Below, piece after piece: positions 10,756-19,344 of a DNA stretch of 64,000 nt. The notes below the pieces were generated by a model. It had not been told where the DNA came from and searched no databases. It saw only the letters and a list, made by a program, of their open reading frames with translations. The position numbers and the translations under genes are program-made. Within the stretch, counting starts at the first letter, position 1. Each line of letters starts with the position of its first letter. The DNA comes from Paenarthrobacter aurescens (GTDB lineage: Bacteria; Actinomycetota; Actinomycetes; Actinomycetales; Micrococcaceae): positions 558,001-622,000 of the forward strand of contig NZ_JAOEFX010000002.1 of the NCBI RefSeq assembly GCF_025421775.1. The letters are read 5' to 3'.

Positions 10756-10797
10756 CAACTGGACCGATTGACTCGGACCATCAGTTGAATGTTTTTT
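10756..10797 (+). terminator. First terminator-like hairpin in the rpfB leader
   Basis: Outer stem CAACTG (10756-10761) with CAGTTG (10782-10787), inner stem CCGA with TCGG (10764-10767/10773-10776), then six T residues at 10792-10797. It could end tatD transcription or act as an attenuator in the rpfB leader, because it lies downstream of the best promoter candidate. Confidence 0.5.
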
Positions 10798-10824
10798 GGC
10801 GGCGCGGATGCCGGCAGCAAGAGC

Positions 10825-10857
10825 GGGACCAGGCGTTATGCCTGGCCCCTCCGTTTT
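10825..10857 (+). terminator. Second terminator-like hairpin in the rpfB leader
   Basis: Arms GGGACCAGGC (10825-10834) and GCCTGGCCCC (10840-10849), nine of ten positions paired with a 5-nt GTTAT loop, then TTTT at 10854-10857. It lies 60 bp before the rpfB GTG. Two successive hairpins with T-runs between a likely promoter and the start codon resemble a transcription-attenuation leader. Confidence 0.55.
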
Positions 10858-10919
10858 GCGGCTGGCATTATTTCTGCGCTTTTCCCCGTGCCCGGACGGT
10901 CTGAGAGTTATGGGCAATC

Positions 10920-12071
10920 GTGATCAAGTTCTTCACAACGGATGGCAAGTTCAGCTTCCTCAAAGTCGGTGCCCAGTTGCTGGTTGTTGCAGCGCTGGTG
11001 GTCGGAGTTGTCACGTTCGTGGGCAACAACAAGACCGTCACCCTCAACGTGGACGGCAAGGTGAGCTCCATCCAGACCTTTGGCGGCACGGTTGACCAGG
11101 TGGTCAAGGCAGCCAAGGTCGAGTTGAAGGACGCAGACAGGGTGTCGCCGGCTCTCGACTCCCGCGTTGACAACGGCTCCGTGGTCAACATCAACCTCGC
11201 CAAGGCAGTGTCCATTGAACTGGACGGCGCCCGCAAAACCGTCAACACCAATGCCCCCGACGTCGCCGCACTGGTGAGCGAACTCGGAGTAGCCAGCTCC
11301 TCCGAGATCTCCCAGCCGAAGGAAGCGTCTTTGGAAGTCACGGGCTCCTTCGTCTCCATCTCCACTCCCAAGACCATCAGCGTTGTTGCTGACGGGAAGG
11401 ACACCAGCACCACCACGACGGCGGCCGACGTCGCCACCGTTCTCAAGGACACCGGCATCACCGTCGGCGCCAACGACCGCATCTCCCAGCCTGGCAACGC
11501 GCCCATCGTCCAGGACATGGTGATCAAGGTCTCCCGGGTGGACACCAGCAAGACTGCAGAAGCCACTGAGGAAGTGCCCTTCGAAAGCGTGAAGACCGAA
11601 AGCGCTGAGCTGTACAAGGGTGAAGAAAAGGTCACCCAGGAGGGCGTAGCCGGTTCGCTGGTCAAGACGTTCAAGCTGGTCCTGGTTGATGGACGCGAAG
11701 CATCCCGCGCCCTCGTGTCCAGCAATGTCACCACGAAGCCAGTTACCGAGAAGGTCAGCGTCGGCACCAAGGCCCGCCCCGTGGCGACTCCTGCCAAGGC
11801 TGCAGCGACCTCCAGCGGCCCCACAGGAGCCCCGAACGAAGCCATGTGGGACAGGATTGCCCAGTGCGAGTCCGGTGGAAACTGGTCCATCAACAGCGGT
11901 AACGGCTACTACGGCGGCCTGCAGTTCTCCAGCCCCACCTGGCTTGCCAACGGTGGCGGGGCTTACGCTCCCAACGCCAGCTTGGCCAGCAAGGCACAGC
12001 AGATCGATATCGCCAACCGCCTCTACGCCAAGAACGGCCTCCGCGACTGGGGCTGCGCGCACGCGGCCTGA
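10920..12071 (+). CDS. rpfB: Resuscitation-promoting factor RpfB-like (DUF348/G5/Rpf)
   Basis: Secreted or membrane-anchored muralytic enzyme that cleaves peptidoglycan and promotes regrowth of dormant cells. The 383-residue product has an N-terminal hydrophobic anchor at residues 14-34, three DUF348 (ubiquitin-like) repeats in about 38-200, a G5 domain around 205-285, a short Ala/Thr/Lys linker, and a C-terminal Rpf transglycosylase-like domain from about 308. The catalytic Glu is E317 in AQCESGGNW, followed by NGYYGGLQFSSPTW and a final Cys that probably makes a disulfide with the CES cysteine. This domain order is that of M. tuberculosis RpfB. The start is GTG; the ATG ten bases upstream is out of frame. 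Followed after 26 bp by rsmA, then ispE, as in mycobacteria. Confidence 0.93.
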   Translation: MIKFFTTDGKFSFLKVGAQLLVVAALVVGVVTFVGNNKTVTLNVDGKVSSIQTFGGTVDQVVKAAKVELKDADRVSPALDSRVDNGSVVNINLAKAVSIELDGARKTVNTNAPDVAALVSELGVASSSEISQPKEASLEVTGSFVSISTPKTISVVADGKDTSTTTTAADVATVLKDTGITVGANDRISQPGNAPIVQDMVIKVSRVDTSKTAEATEEVPFESVKTESAELYKGEEKVTQEGVAGSLVKTFKLVLVDGREASRALVSSNVTTKPVTEKVSVGTKARPVATPAKAAATSSGPTGAPNEAMWDRIAQCESGGNWSINSGNGYYGGLQFSSPTWLANGGGAYAPNASLASKAQQIDIANRLYAKNGLRDWGCAHAA

Positions 12072-12097
12072 CCCCTCACAGGCGATACGATACCTAG

Positions 12098-12979
12098 GTG
12101 ACTGAACCGAATTCCGAACCCGCCGCCGTCGCGCCCCTGCTGGGCGCCACAGACATCCGACGGCTTGCCGAGGAAATCGGTGTACGCCCTACGAAGACCC
12201 TGGGGCAGAACTTTGTGATCGACGGCAACACGATCCGCAAGATCGTGGCCGCTGCCAATATCGACTCCGGGGAAACCGTGTTGGAGGTCGGCCCGGGACT
12301 GGGCTCGCTGACACTCGGTTTGCTGGACGCAGCCAAGAACGTTGTGGCTGTTGAGATCGACCCCGTCCTGGCCGAAAAGCTGCCCGAAACCGTGCGGGCC
12401 TGGCGGCCGGGAGCGGAAGACAACTTCCATCTGGTGCTGTCCGACGCCATGAAGGTCACGGAGTTGCCCGTGCCACCCACCGCGTTGGTAGCCAACCTGC
12501 CGTACAACGTTGCCGTGCCCGTGGTGCTTCATCTCCTGCAGCATTTCCCGAGCCTGCAACACGGCCTGGTCATGGTGCAGGACGAGGTAGCCGATCGCCT
12601 CGCCGCAACGCCCGGGTCCAAGATCTACGGTGTTCCGTCCGTCAAGGCAGCCTGGTATGGGCACATGCGCAAGGCCGGCGTCATTGGCATGAACGTATTC
12701 TGGCCCGCCCCGAAAATCCATTCGGGGCTCGTGGCGTTCACGCGCCATGACCCGCCCGAAACTCATGCCACCCGTGAACAGGTCTTTGCCGTCATTGATG
12801 CTGCCTTCGCGCAACGCCGGAAAACCCTCCGCGCCGCACTGGCCGGTTGGGCAGGCAGCGCCGCAGAGGCCGAGCGTTGCCTGGTTGCCGCCGGCGTCGA
12901 CCCAACCGCGCGCGGCGAAGTCCTGGACATCTCCGCTTACGTCAGGATCGCCGAAGCCCGCCATCCTGTGGACGCATGA
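12098..12979 (+). CDS. rsmA: 16S rRNA (adenine(1518/1519)-N6)-dimethyltransferase
   Basis: KsgA/RsmA dimethylates two adjacent adenines in the 3' hairpin of 16S rRNA, a late step in 30S assembly; loss confers kasugamycin resistance. The 293-residue product shows the family start motif [21 protein letters not shown]-binding [16 protein letters not shown], acidic VAVEIDP, and the catalytic NLPY motif in [13 protein letters not shown]. The C-terminal small domain contains [15 protein letters not shown] start, 26 bp after rpfB; the stop overlaps the ispE ATG by 4 bp. Context links ribosome maturation, peptidoglycan remodelling and isoprenoid synthesis in one transcript. Confidence 0.95.
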   Translation: MTEPNSEPAAVAPLLGATDIRRLAEEIGVRPTKTLGQNFVIDGNTIRKIVAAANIDSGETVLEVGPGLGSLTLGLLDAAKNVVAVEIDPVLAEKLPETVRAWRPGAEDNFHLVLSDAMKVTELPVPPTALVANLPYNVAVPVVLHLLQHFPSLQHGLVMVQDEVADRLAATPGSKIYGVPSVKAAWYGHMRKAGVIGMNVFWPAPKIHSGLVAFTRHDPPETHATREQVFAVIDAAFAQRRKTLRAALAGWAGSAAEAERCLVAAGVDPTARGEVLDISAYVRIAEARHPVDA

Positions 12980-13968
12980 ACCCGGGCACCCGGAAACCCA
13001 GCAGCCTCCCGTTTGTGGGGGATCGCTTCCATGCCCGGACGGTTCGCGTCAAAGCCCCCGGTAAGGTCAACGTCTCCTTGAGCGTAGGCCCGCTGCGTCC
13101 GGACGGTTACCATTCGGTGGCCAGCGTCTACCTCGCTGTTTCCCTGTACGAGGAAGTGGCGGCGACCAGCACCGAGGCTGAAGGAATCACCATCAGCATC
13201 AGCCCTGAAAGCACGCTGGACCTGGACGGCGTGGACATTCCCCTGGACGAGCGAAACCTTGCCCACAAGGCCGCAGCCATCATGGCCGAAATGTCCGAGA
13301 AGCCCACGGGCGTGCACCTCGAAATCACCAAGCGCGTGCCGGTTGCCGGCGGCATGGGCGGCGGTTCCGCCGACGCCGCAGCCACGCTGCTGGCGTGCGA
13401 CGCCCTCTGGAACAGTGGCCTCTCACGCGAGGAACTCGCGCATCTGGCAGCTGAGTTGGGCGCTGACGTGCCGTTCTCGCTTCTCGGAGGCACCGCCGTC
13501 GGGCTTGGCGTCGGTGACAAGCTGTCGCCCGCACTGGCGAAGGCGCAAATGGATTGGGTCCTGGTCTTTGCGGATTATGGACTCTCGACGCCGGACGTGT
13601 TCCGCACCCTCGACGGCCTTCGGGATTCTGAAGGCGTGGAGATTCCAGAACCCGTCGTCGTGGACCCCACCATTCTCCAGGCACTCCGCCACGGTGATCC
13701 CGAGACCCTCAGCAGGGTACTCATCAACGACCTCCAACGGGCCTCCATCGCACTCGCGCCCCAGCTGCGCGACACCATCGGGCTGGGCGAAGCACGCGGC
13801 GCCCTGGCTGGCATGGTCTCCGGCTCCGGGCCCACCATCGCGTTGCTTGCCCGGGACTCCCTGGCCGCCAGCGTCCTCGCCGAGGAGTTAACCCATCGTG
13901 GTCACAACGCCTTGGCTGTCCACGGCCCCGTGCCCGGCGCCCGGATCATCTCCGATACCCTCCTTTAG
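12976..13968 (+). CDS. ispE: 4-(cytidine 5'-diphospho)-2-C-methyl-D-erythritol kinase
   Basis: GHMP-family kinase that phosphorylates CDP-methylerythritol in the MEP pathway to IPP/DMAPP. The 330-residue product contains the N-terminal [20 protein letters not shown] motif, the ATP loop [31 protein letters not shown] and C-terminal [14 protein letters not shown]. The reading frame is open further upstream, but ATG 12976 overlaps the rsmA stop (ATGA), puts the first conserved motif at about residue 26, and is the expected coupled start; the first ~20 residues are unconserved. Confidence 0.94.
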   Translation: MNPGTRKPSSLPFVGDRFHARTVRVKAPGKVNVSLSVGPLRPDGYHSVASVYLAVSLYEEVAATSTEAEGITISISPESTLDLDGVDIPLDERNLAHKAAAIMAEMSEKPTGVHLEITKRVPVAGGMGGGSADAAATLLACDALWNSGLSREELAHLAAELGADVPFSLLGGTAVGLGVGDKLSPALAKAQMDWVLVFADYGLSTPDVFRTLDGLRDSEGVEIPEPVVVDPTILQALRHGDPETLSRVLINDLQRASIALAPQLRDTIGLGEARGALAGMVSGSGPTIALLARDSLAASVLAEELTHRGHNALAVHGPVPGARIISDTLL

Positions 13969-14004
13969 TACCTCCCGCATTCCAGCAGTAGAAAGTAGTA
14001 CCCA

Positions 14005-15837
14005 TTGGCCCACCTGCTTGGCGGCGAAAACCTCACCGTTTCGTTCGCGACCCGCACTGTCCTTGACGGCGTCACCCTCGGTTTGGAGGATGGCGACCGC
14101 ATCGGCATGGTGGGCCGCAACGGCGACGGCAAATCGACCCTCATGCGCCTCCTGGCCCTGCGGTCCACACCGGATTCGGGCCGCGTCACCAAACGCGGGG
14201 ACGTCAACGTCGGCTACCTGGACCAGGGTGACGTGCTCGACGGCGACCTGACGGTGGGCGCTGCGATTGTCGGCGACCGCGCGGATCACGAATGGGCGGC
14301 CAACGCCAAGATCCGCGAAGTCATGGGTGGCTTGGTGGGCGACGTCGACTGGCACGCCAATGTCCACGCGCTCTCCGGTGGCCAGAAGCGCCGCGTCGCG
14401 CTGGCCAAGCTCCTCATCGAAGACCACGACGTCATCATGCTGGACGAACCCACCAACCACCTCGACGTCGAAGGCGTCGCCTGGCTGGCCCGTCACCTCA
14501 AGACACGCTGGCGGGCGAATCAAGGCGCCTTCCTGGTGGTCACCCACGACCGCTGGTTCCTCGACGAAGTCTGCAATTACACCTGGGAAGTCCACGACGC
14601 CATGGTGGACATGTTCGACGGCGGATACGCCGCCTACGTTCTGGCACGCGCCGAGCGTGACCGCATGGCCTCCGTCGTCGAAGGTAAACGCCAGCAGCTC
14701 GTCAAGAAGGAACTCGCATGGCTGAGGCGCGGCGCCCCCGCCCGGACCGCCAAGCCGAAGTTCCGCATCGAAGCCGCAAACGACCTCATAGCCGACGTGC
14801 CCGATCCCCGCGACTCGGTGGCCCTCAGCAAGATGGCCACTGCACGTCTCGGCAAGGATGTGCTGGACCTCGAAAACGTCACCTTGGACTTTTTGGGCGG
14901 CGAGACCGGGCAGAAGCTCTTTGACAACATCACGCTGCGGCTCGCACCGGGCGAACGCCTTGGCCTGGTGGGTGTCAACGGTGCCGGAAAGTCCACGTTG
15001 CTGAAACTGCTTAACGGCGAAATCCAGCCGACTTCCGGCAAAGTGAAGCGCGGTAAAACCGTGGTCACCGCAGTGCTGACCCAGGACGTCAAGGAGCTCG
15101 ACGACGTCTCAGATTTGCGCGTCATCGAAGTCATCGAACGGGAGAAGCGGTCCTTCAGCGTGGGCGGCAAGGAATTCACCGCCGGCCAGCTTGTTGAGCA
15201 GCTCGGGTTCACCAAGGAAAAGCAATGGACCCCCGTCAGCGACCTCTCCGGTGGAGAACGTCGACGCCTCCAACTCCTGCGCCTGTTGGTGGGGGAGCCC
15301 AACGTGCTCATGCTTGACGAGCCCACCAACGACCTCGATACCGACACGCTTGCCGCCGTCGAAGACGTCCTGGACGGCTGGCCCGGGACGCTGGTTGTGG
15401 TCAGCCACGACCGCTACCTCCTGGAACGCGTCACCGATAACCAGATGGCATTGCTCGGCGACGGGAAACTCCGCGGCCTGCCCGGCGGCGTAGATCAGTA
15501 CCTTGAGCTGCGTGAAGCCGCGCTTGCTTCCGGCGCCGTGGGTGGCGGCTCCGGCGCGCCTACTTCTGCCAGCGGGTCTTCTACGTCCGCTGCCGTCGCG
15601 ACCGGGGCGAGCGAAGCCGAAAAGCGCGAAGCCCGGAAGGACCTCAACAGGATCGACCGCCAACTCGGCAAGATCTCCCAGCAGGAAGAGAAGCTGCACA
15701 CCCAGATGGCAGCCAAGTCCGAATCCGGCGACTTCGACGCACTGGGCGAACTCAACGCCAAGCTGCAGGAGTTGCTCGAGGAAAAAGAGGGCCTCGAGCT
15801 CGAGTGGCTGGAGGCCGCCGAAATCCTCGGCGAGTAA
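14005..15837 (+). CDS. ABC-F family ATPase (Uup-like)
   Basis: Soluble protein with two ABC ATPase domains and no membrane part, 610 residues. Domain 1 has Walker A GMVGRNGDGKSTLMRLL, signature LSGGQKRRVALAKLL and Walker B VIMLDEPTNHLD. Domain 2 has GLVGVNGAGKSTLLKLL, LSGGERRRLQLLRLL and VLMLDEPTNDLD. The C-terminal ~75 residues after a Gly/Ser/Ala linker form a charged coiled coil like the Uup C-terminal domain. ABC-F proteins act on ribosomes or DNA intermediates; which applies here cannot be told. The start is TTG at 14005, 36 bp after ispE, with only a modest purine tract upstream. Confidence 0.9.
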   Translation: MAHLLGGENLTVSFATRTVLDGVTLGLEDGDRIGMVGRNGDGKSTLMRLLALRSTPDSGRVTKRGDVNVGYLDQGDVLDGDLTVGAAIVGDRADHEWAANAKIREVMGGLVGDVDWHANVHALSGGQKRRVALAKLLIEDHDVIMLDEPTNHLDVEGVAWLARHLKTRWRANQGAFLVVTHDRWFLDEVCNYTWEVHDAMVDMFDGGYAAYVLARAERDRMASVVEGKRQQLVKKELAWLRRGAPARTAKPKFRIEAANDLIADVPDPRDSVALSKMATARLGKDVLDLENVTLDFLGGETGQKLFDNITLRLAPGERLGLVGVNGAGKSTLLKLLNGEIQPTSGKVKRGKTVVTAVLTQDVKELDDVSDLRVIEVIEREKRSFSVGGKEFTAGQLVEQLGFTKEKQWTPVSDLSGGERRRLQLLRLLVGEPNVLMLDEPTNDLDTDTLAAVEDVLDGWPGTLVVVSHDRYLLERVTDNQMALLGDGKLRGLPGGVDQYLELREAALASGAVGGGSGAPTSASGSSTSAAVATGASEAEKREARKDLNRIDRQLGKISQQEEKLHTQMAAKSESGDFDALGELNAKLQELLEEKEGLELEWLEAAEILGE

Positions 15838-15950
15838 GGGGCGGCCAGCGGTGTTGCTGTCGCGTCTGGTGACGGCTGCGAGGCGCGCTTCCTCCGCGTT
15901 CTAATCTGCCGGAGTGTGTTCCCACGCGAAACCCCCGAAGCCACGGCCAT

Positions 15951-16086
15951 CTCTCACCTTTCGTCGGTTGACGGGTGACGCTCTCTCACCTTTCGTCGGT
16001 TTTTGGGTGAAGCTCTCTCACCTTTCGTCGGTTTTTGGGTGAAGCTCTCTCACCTTTCGTCGGTTTTTGGGCGTCCCTCTCTCATT
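15951..16086 (-). repeat. 32-bp tandem repeat array 1 (4+ copies)
   Basis: The octamer CTCTCACC (GGTGAGAG on the - strand) occurs at 15951, 15983, 16015 and 16047, exactly 32 bp apart, with a degenerate fifth copy at 16079. On the - strand each unit reads GGTGAGAGAG, about 6 variable bases, CCCAAAAACC, GACGAAA. Within a unit TCACC and GGTGA can pair into a small stem. The fifth copy supplies the TGA stop of the VOC gene. The array fills the gap between the convergent ABC-F and VOC genes. There are no unique spacers, so it is not a CRISPR. Confidence 0.9.
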
Positions 16087-16498
16087 TGCCGTCGCTCGAT
16101 GACACTGATTCGTAGCCGATGAGCCAGCGCAGGCCGTGGCGGTCCACTACTTGGCCGTCAGATGCGCCCCAAGGCTTCGGTGCCAGTGGGTCCAGGATCT
16201 GGCCGCCGACGGCGAGTTTGTCGAACCAGTCGTGCAGGATTTCAGGTTCGGCTGCTCCCAGCAATGAGAGCATGGCACCCTCGATTTTGACTGACTTTTC
16301 ACCGTTTGCAGCGTCGGATCCGCTCAACGAGACCGCTCCGTTGAGGACACCGTGCGCGATCGCTTCCGGAGGTCCGTCCGTGCGGCTGAAGTCCTCAAAG
16401 GTGTATGTCGAAAGCTCGCCGCCGAAGATCTCCGCGTAGAAGCCAAGGGCTTCACGCGCTGTGCCGGGAAAGGTGATGTAGAGCTGTGGTGCAGTCAT
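16082..16498 (-). CDS. VOC family protein (PhnB-like)
   Basis: A 138-residue vicinal-oxygen-chelate/glyoxalase-fold protein of the PhnB-like group (also called 3-demethylubiquinone methyltransferase-like in older annotation). It opens with APQLYITFPGTAREALGFYAEIFGG and ends with the conserved DPLAPKPWGASDGQVVDRHG/RWLIGYE region. These proteins are small dimers, usually of unknown substrate. ATG 16498 is preferred because TAGGA lies 7 nt upstream; an in-frame GTG at 16504 is the alternative. It is flanked on both sides by 32-bp repeat arrays, and its stop codon lies inside the last repeat of array 1. Confidence 0.82.
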   Translation of the reverse strand: MTAPQLYITFPGTAREALGFYAEIFGGELSTYTFEDFSRTDGPPEAIAHGVLNGAVSLSGSDAANGEKSVKIEGAMLSLLGAAEPEILHDWFDKLAVGGQILDPLAPKPWGASDGQVVDRHGLRWLIGYESVSSSDGK

Positions 16499-16596
16499 GA
16501 GCACATCCTACGGAGGTGAACCCGCTGACTTTCCAGTGACACGTAGCCAACCCGCTTTCGCAGCCGAGGGCAGAAGTACACCGGGACCCGAGCCCC

Positions 16597-16740
16597 GGCG
16601 AGAGGGGGATGCCCAATTTGGGGTGGAAGGTGAGAGGGGGATGCCCAATTGGGGGTGGAAGGTGAGAGGGGGATGCCCAATTGGGGGTGGAAGGTGAGAG
16701 GGGGATGCCCAAAAACCCGCAGAAGGTGAGAGAGCGTTCC
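16597..16740 (+). repeat. 32-bp tandem repeat array 2 (4.5 copies)
   Basis: GGTGAGAG (first copy GGCGAGAG) recurs at 16597, 16629, 16661, 16693 and 16725, every 32 bp. The middle units continue GGGGATGCCCAATTGG GGGTGGAA. The fourth reads GGGGATGCCC AAAAACCCGC AGAA and the partial fifth begins GGTGAGAGAGCG, which matches the unit of array 1 on the opposite strand. So both arrays derive from one 32-bp family and face each other across the VOC gene. This array lies upstream of the VOC start and just after the end of the leftward TetR gene. Confidence 0.9.
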
Positions 16741-16768
16741 AACGCGGATGCGGCCCCAGGGGAGTGGG

Positions 16769-17455
16769 TTAGCCCTCGGAACGCAGTCCGGGCTCTTTCT
16801 GCAACCCGGTGAGGCCGTTCCATGCCAGGTTCACCAGGTGGGCGGCGACGGCGCGTTTGTCCGGTGTGCGGCTGTCGAGCCACCACTGGCCGGTCATTGC
16901 CACCATGCCGACCAGCATTTGTGCGTACATTGCACCGTCTGCTGCGCTGAATCCCCGGCGGGCGAATTCGTCGGAGAGCAGGTGCTCAACCCGGGCAGTG
17001 ACGTGGGAGAGCAACGTGGAGAAGGCACCTTCAGGCTGTGAGGGCGGGGCGTCCCGCATCAGGATACGGAAGCCGTCGGTGCGGTCTTCGATGTAGCCAA
17101 GGAGGGCCAGTGCAGCGCGTTCCACCAGCACCCGGGGCTTGGCTTCAGTGCTGAGGGCTTGGGTGATGGAGTCCAGCAGGATCCGGAATTCGGTCTCCAC
17201 GACCTGGCGGTACAGGCCTTCCTTGGAGCCGAAGTGTTCGTAGATGACGGGCTTGGAAACTCCGGCGCTGGCAGCGATTTCTTCAATGGTGGTGCCGTCG
17301 AGGCCACGCGCGGCGAAGAGGGCACGGCCGATGCCGATGAGCTGGGATTTGCGCTGTGGTCCGCTCATCCGAACACGCACTGCGGGGACCTTGGCACCAT
17401 GCTCCAGGGGTTCGGCGGTGTCCGCGGGACGGGGAAGTTCAGTGCGCTTGCTCAC
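16769..17455 (-). CDS. TetR/AcrR family transcriptional regulator
   Basis: A 228-residue repressor-type protein. The N-terminal helix-turn-helix is clear: RKSQLIGIGRALFAARGLDG, then TTIEEIAASAGVSKPVIYEHFGSKEGLYRQVV at about residues 55-87. The C-terminal ligand domain matches the actinobacterial TetR_C group with TGQWWLDSR. GTG 17455 gives a 30-residue lead-in; the frame is open to 17566 but the extra residues look non-coding. Downstream is repeat array 2. Ligand and target are unknown; no efflux or enzyme gene is next to it, so it may act on a distant target or itself. Confidence 0.88.
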   Translation of the reverse strand: MSKRTELPRPADTAEPLEHGAKVPAVRVRMSGPQRKSQLIGIGRALFAARGLDGTTIEEIAASAGVSKPVIYEHFGSKEGLYRQVVETEFRILLDSITQALSTEAKPRVLVERAALALLGYIEDRTDGFRILMRDAPPSQPEGAFSTLLSHVTARVEHLLSDEFARRGFSAADGAMYAQMLVGMVAMTGQWWLDSRTPDKRAVAAHLVNLAWNGLTGLQKEPGLRSEG

Positions 17456-17656
17456 GTGACCATCATGCCTTACCGGCCTGTCGCCCCCGGTTGTAACAGG
17501 GTCATGGAGGGGTCCTGGAGTGCGCCAGTGAATGGGCGGCGGGGGGTCAAGTCGCGAAGCAAGCAATGGTCATGGCAAACTAGATTCTTGTGTGTGCATC
17601 CCGGTGACCCGGGAAACCTTCAGACCCTGCTGTCTGGGGGCCTGAATCACGCACGG

Positions 17657-17728
17657 TCCGCTCTGGTGTAATGGCAGCACCCCGGCCTTTGGAGCCGTGG
17701 AGTATAGGTTCGAATCCTATGGGCGGAA
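17657..17728 (+). tRNA. tRNA-Gln (anticodon TTG)
   Basis: A 72-nt cloverleaf. The acceptor stem TCCGCTC (17657-17663) pairs with GGGCGGA (17721-17727) including one G-T pair, followed by discriminator A. The anticodon loop is CTTTGGA, anticodon TTG. The T-arm is TATAGG TTCGAAT CCTATG. The D-loop contains AATGGCAG. The outermost anticodon-stem pair is a mismatch as drawn. A tRNA-Gln just upstream of glmU is a conserved actinobacterial arrangement. No CCA is encoded. Confidence 0.93.
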
Positions 17729-17848
17729 CGGTCGGAAAATGCGCTCCTCTCTGTACCTGAAACGGCTCGAACGGTGCCTGGGTCCATTGGGATGGCAGCA
17801 TTCCGAAGCCGGGTTACCCGGGACATACCGAGCAAGGAGAGCCAGTAC

Positions 17849-19342
17849 GTGAGCCCCGAATCCACCGGTCCCGCAGCGGTCATCGTTTTGGCCGCCGGCG
17901 CAGGAACGCGCATGAAGTCCCGGACCCCCAAGATTCTCCACGAAATTGGCGGACGCTCCATGGTGGGCCACGCTCTCCTGGCGGCTCGTTCCATCAATCC
18001 GCTGAAGCTGGCACTTGTTGTCCGCCACGAGCGTGACCGCGTGGCTGAGCACGTCACCGCCTTGGACCCGGAAGCCCTCATTGTTGACCAGGACGATGTT
18101 CCCGGCACTGGCCGCGCGGTTGAGGTTGCACTCAAGGCCCTCGACGCCGAGGCTGAACTTACCGGCACCGTGGTTGTCACTTACGGCGACGTCCCCCTGC
18201 TGACCGGCGAACTGCTCGCCGAACTGGTGACCACCCACGAGGCTGAGGGAAACGCCGTGACGGTCCTCACCGCAGTCCTGGATGACGCCGCAGGGTACGG
18301 CCGGATCCTGCGTGCCGAAGACGGCACGGTCATGGGCATCCGCGAGCACAAGGATGCCAGCGACGCTGAGCGCAGCATCCGCGAGGTCAACTCCGGCATC
18401 TACGCATTCGACGCCGCTGTGCTGCGGACCGCTCTCGCGAAGGTCACCACCGACAACGCCCAGGGCGAGATGTACCTCACTGACGTTCTCGGATTGGCGC
18501 GTGACGCTGGTGGCCGTGTTGCCGCCGTCGTGACTGAAGACCGCTGGCAGGTTGAAGGCGCCAACGACCGCATCCAGCTTTCCACACTTGGCGCCGAGCA
18601 CAACCGCCGCATCGTCGAATCCTGGATGCGTGCCGGCGTGACCGTGGTGGATCCCACCACCACGTGGATCGACTCCACCGTCATCCTTGACGAAGACGTC
18701 CGTCTGCTGCCGAACACTCAACTGCACGGTTCCACCACTGTGGCGCGGGACGCCGTCGTGGGCCCCGACACAACGCTGACCGACGTCAACGTAGGCGAGG
18801 GCGCGAAGGTGACCCGCACGCACGGCTCCGGTTCCACGATTGGTGCCAGAGCGAGCGTCGGACCGTTCACGTACCTCCGCCCGGGCACTGTGCTGGGGGA
18901 GACCGGCAAGATCGGCGCGTTCTACGAGACCAAGAACGTGACCATTGGCCGCGGTTCCAAGCTGTCCCACCTTGGCTACGCCGGCGACGCCGAAATCGGC
19001 GAGGATACCAACATTGGCTGCGGCAACATCACCGCCAACTACGACGGCGAGAAGAAGCACCGTACGGTAATCGGCTCGGGCGTTCGCACGGGTTCCAACA
19101 CGGTCTTCGTGGCTCCCGTGACCGTAGGCGACGGCGCCTACAGCGGCGCCGGGGCCGTCATCCGCAAGGACGTTCCCGCAGGTGCCCTCGCCCTCAGCCT
19201 GGCCGCACAGCGGAACGCCGACGGTTGGGTAGTAGCCAACCGCCCGGGCACGGCCTCCGCGAAGCTGGCTGAAGCCGCCCAGGAATTGGCGTCCGCCTCC
19301 ACATCCTCACAATCCCCGGCAACCATAGAAGAGGGCAAATAG
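17849..19342 (+). CDS. glmU: Bifunctional GlmU (GlcNAc-1-P uridyltransferase / GlcN-1-P acetyltransferase)
   Basis: Makes UDP-GlcNAc for peptidoglycan in two steps. The 497-residue product has an N-terminal nucleotidyltransferase domain (AAVIVLAAGAGTRMKSRTPK, TYGDVPLLTGELL, EVNSGIYAFD) and a C-terminal left-handed beta-helix of hexapeptide repeats with the acetyltransferase motifs RPGTVLGETGKIGAFYETKN, HLGYAGDAEIG and GCGNITANYDGEKKH. GTG 17849 is chosen because AAGGAG lies 10 nt upstream and the conserved region begins at residue 10; the frame opens 25 codons earlier without support. prs follows 2 bp later, so the two are one operon supplying nucleotide-sugar and PRPP precursors. Confidence 0.95.
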   Translation: MSPESTGPAAVIVLAAGAGTRMKSRTPKILHEIGGRSMVGHALLAARSINPLKLALVVRHERDRVAEHVTALDPEALIVDQDDVPGTGRAVEVALKALDAEAELTGTVVVTYGDVPLLTGELLAELVTTHEAEGNAVTVLTAVLDDAAGYGRILRAEDGTVMGIREHKDASDAERSIREVNSGIYAFDAAVLRTALAKVTTDNAQGEMYLTDVLGLARDAGGRVAAVVTEDRWQVEGANDRIQLSTLGAEHNRRIVESWMRAGVTVVDPTTTWIDSTVILDEDVRLLPNTQLHGSTTVARDAVVGPDTTLTDVNVGEGAKVTRTHGSGSTIGARASVGPFTYLRPGTVLGETGKIGAFYETKNVTIGRGSKLSHLGYAGDAEIGEDTNIGCGNITANYDGEKKHRTVIGSGVRTGSNTVFVAPVTVGDGAYSGAGAVIRKDVPAGALALSLAAQRNADGWVVANRPGTASAKLAEAAQELASASTSSQSPATIEEGK

Positions 19343-19344
19343 GC

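Noticed and set aside
10630..10919. c-di-AMP (ydaO-type) riboswitch before rpfB
   Set aside because: Actinobacterial rpf genes can carry it, but I could not find its conserved core blocks here; only simple hairpins are visible.
12847..12975. Upstream extension of ispE
   Set aside because: The 43 extra codons are an Arg-rich shadow of rsmA; the ATGA overlap start is the conserved one.
15951..16740. CRISPR array
   Set aside because: The arrays have short exact periodicity with the whole 32-bp unit repeated, no unique spacers, and no cas genes nearby.
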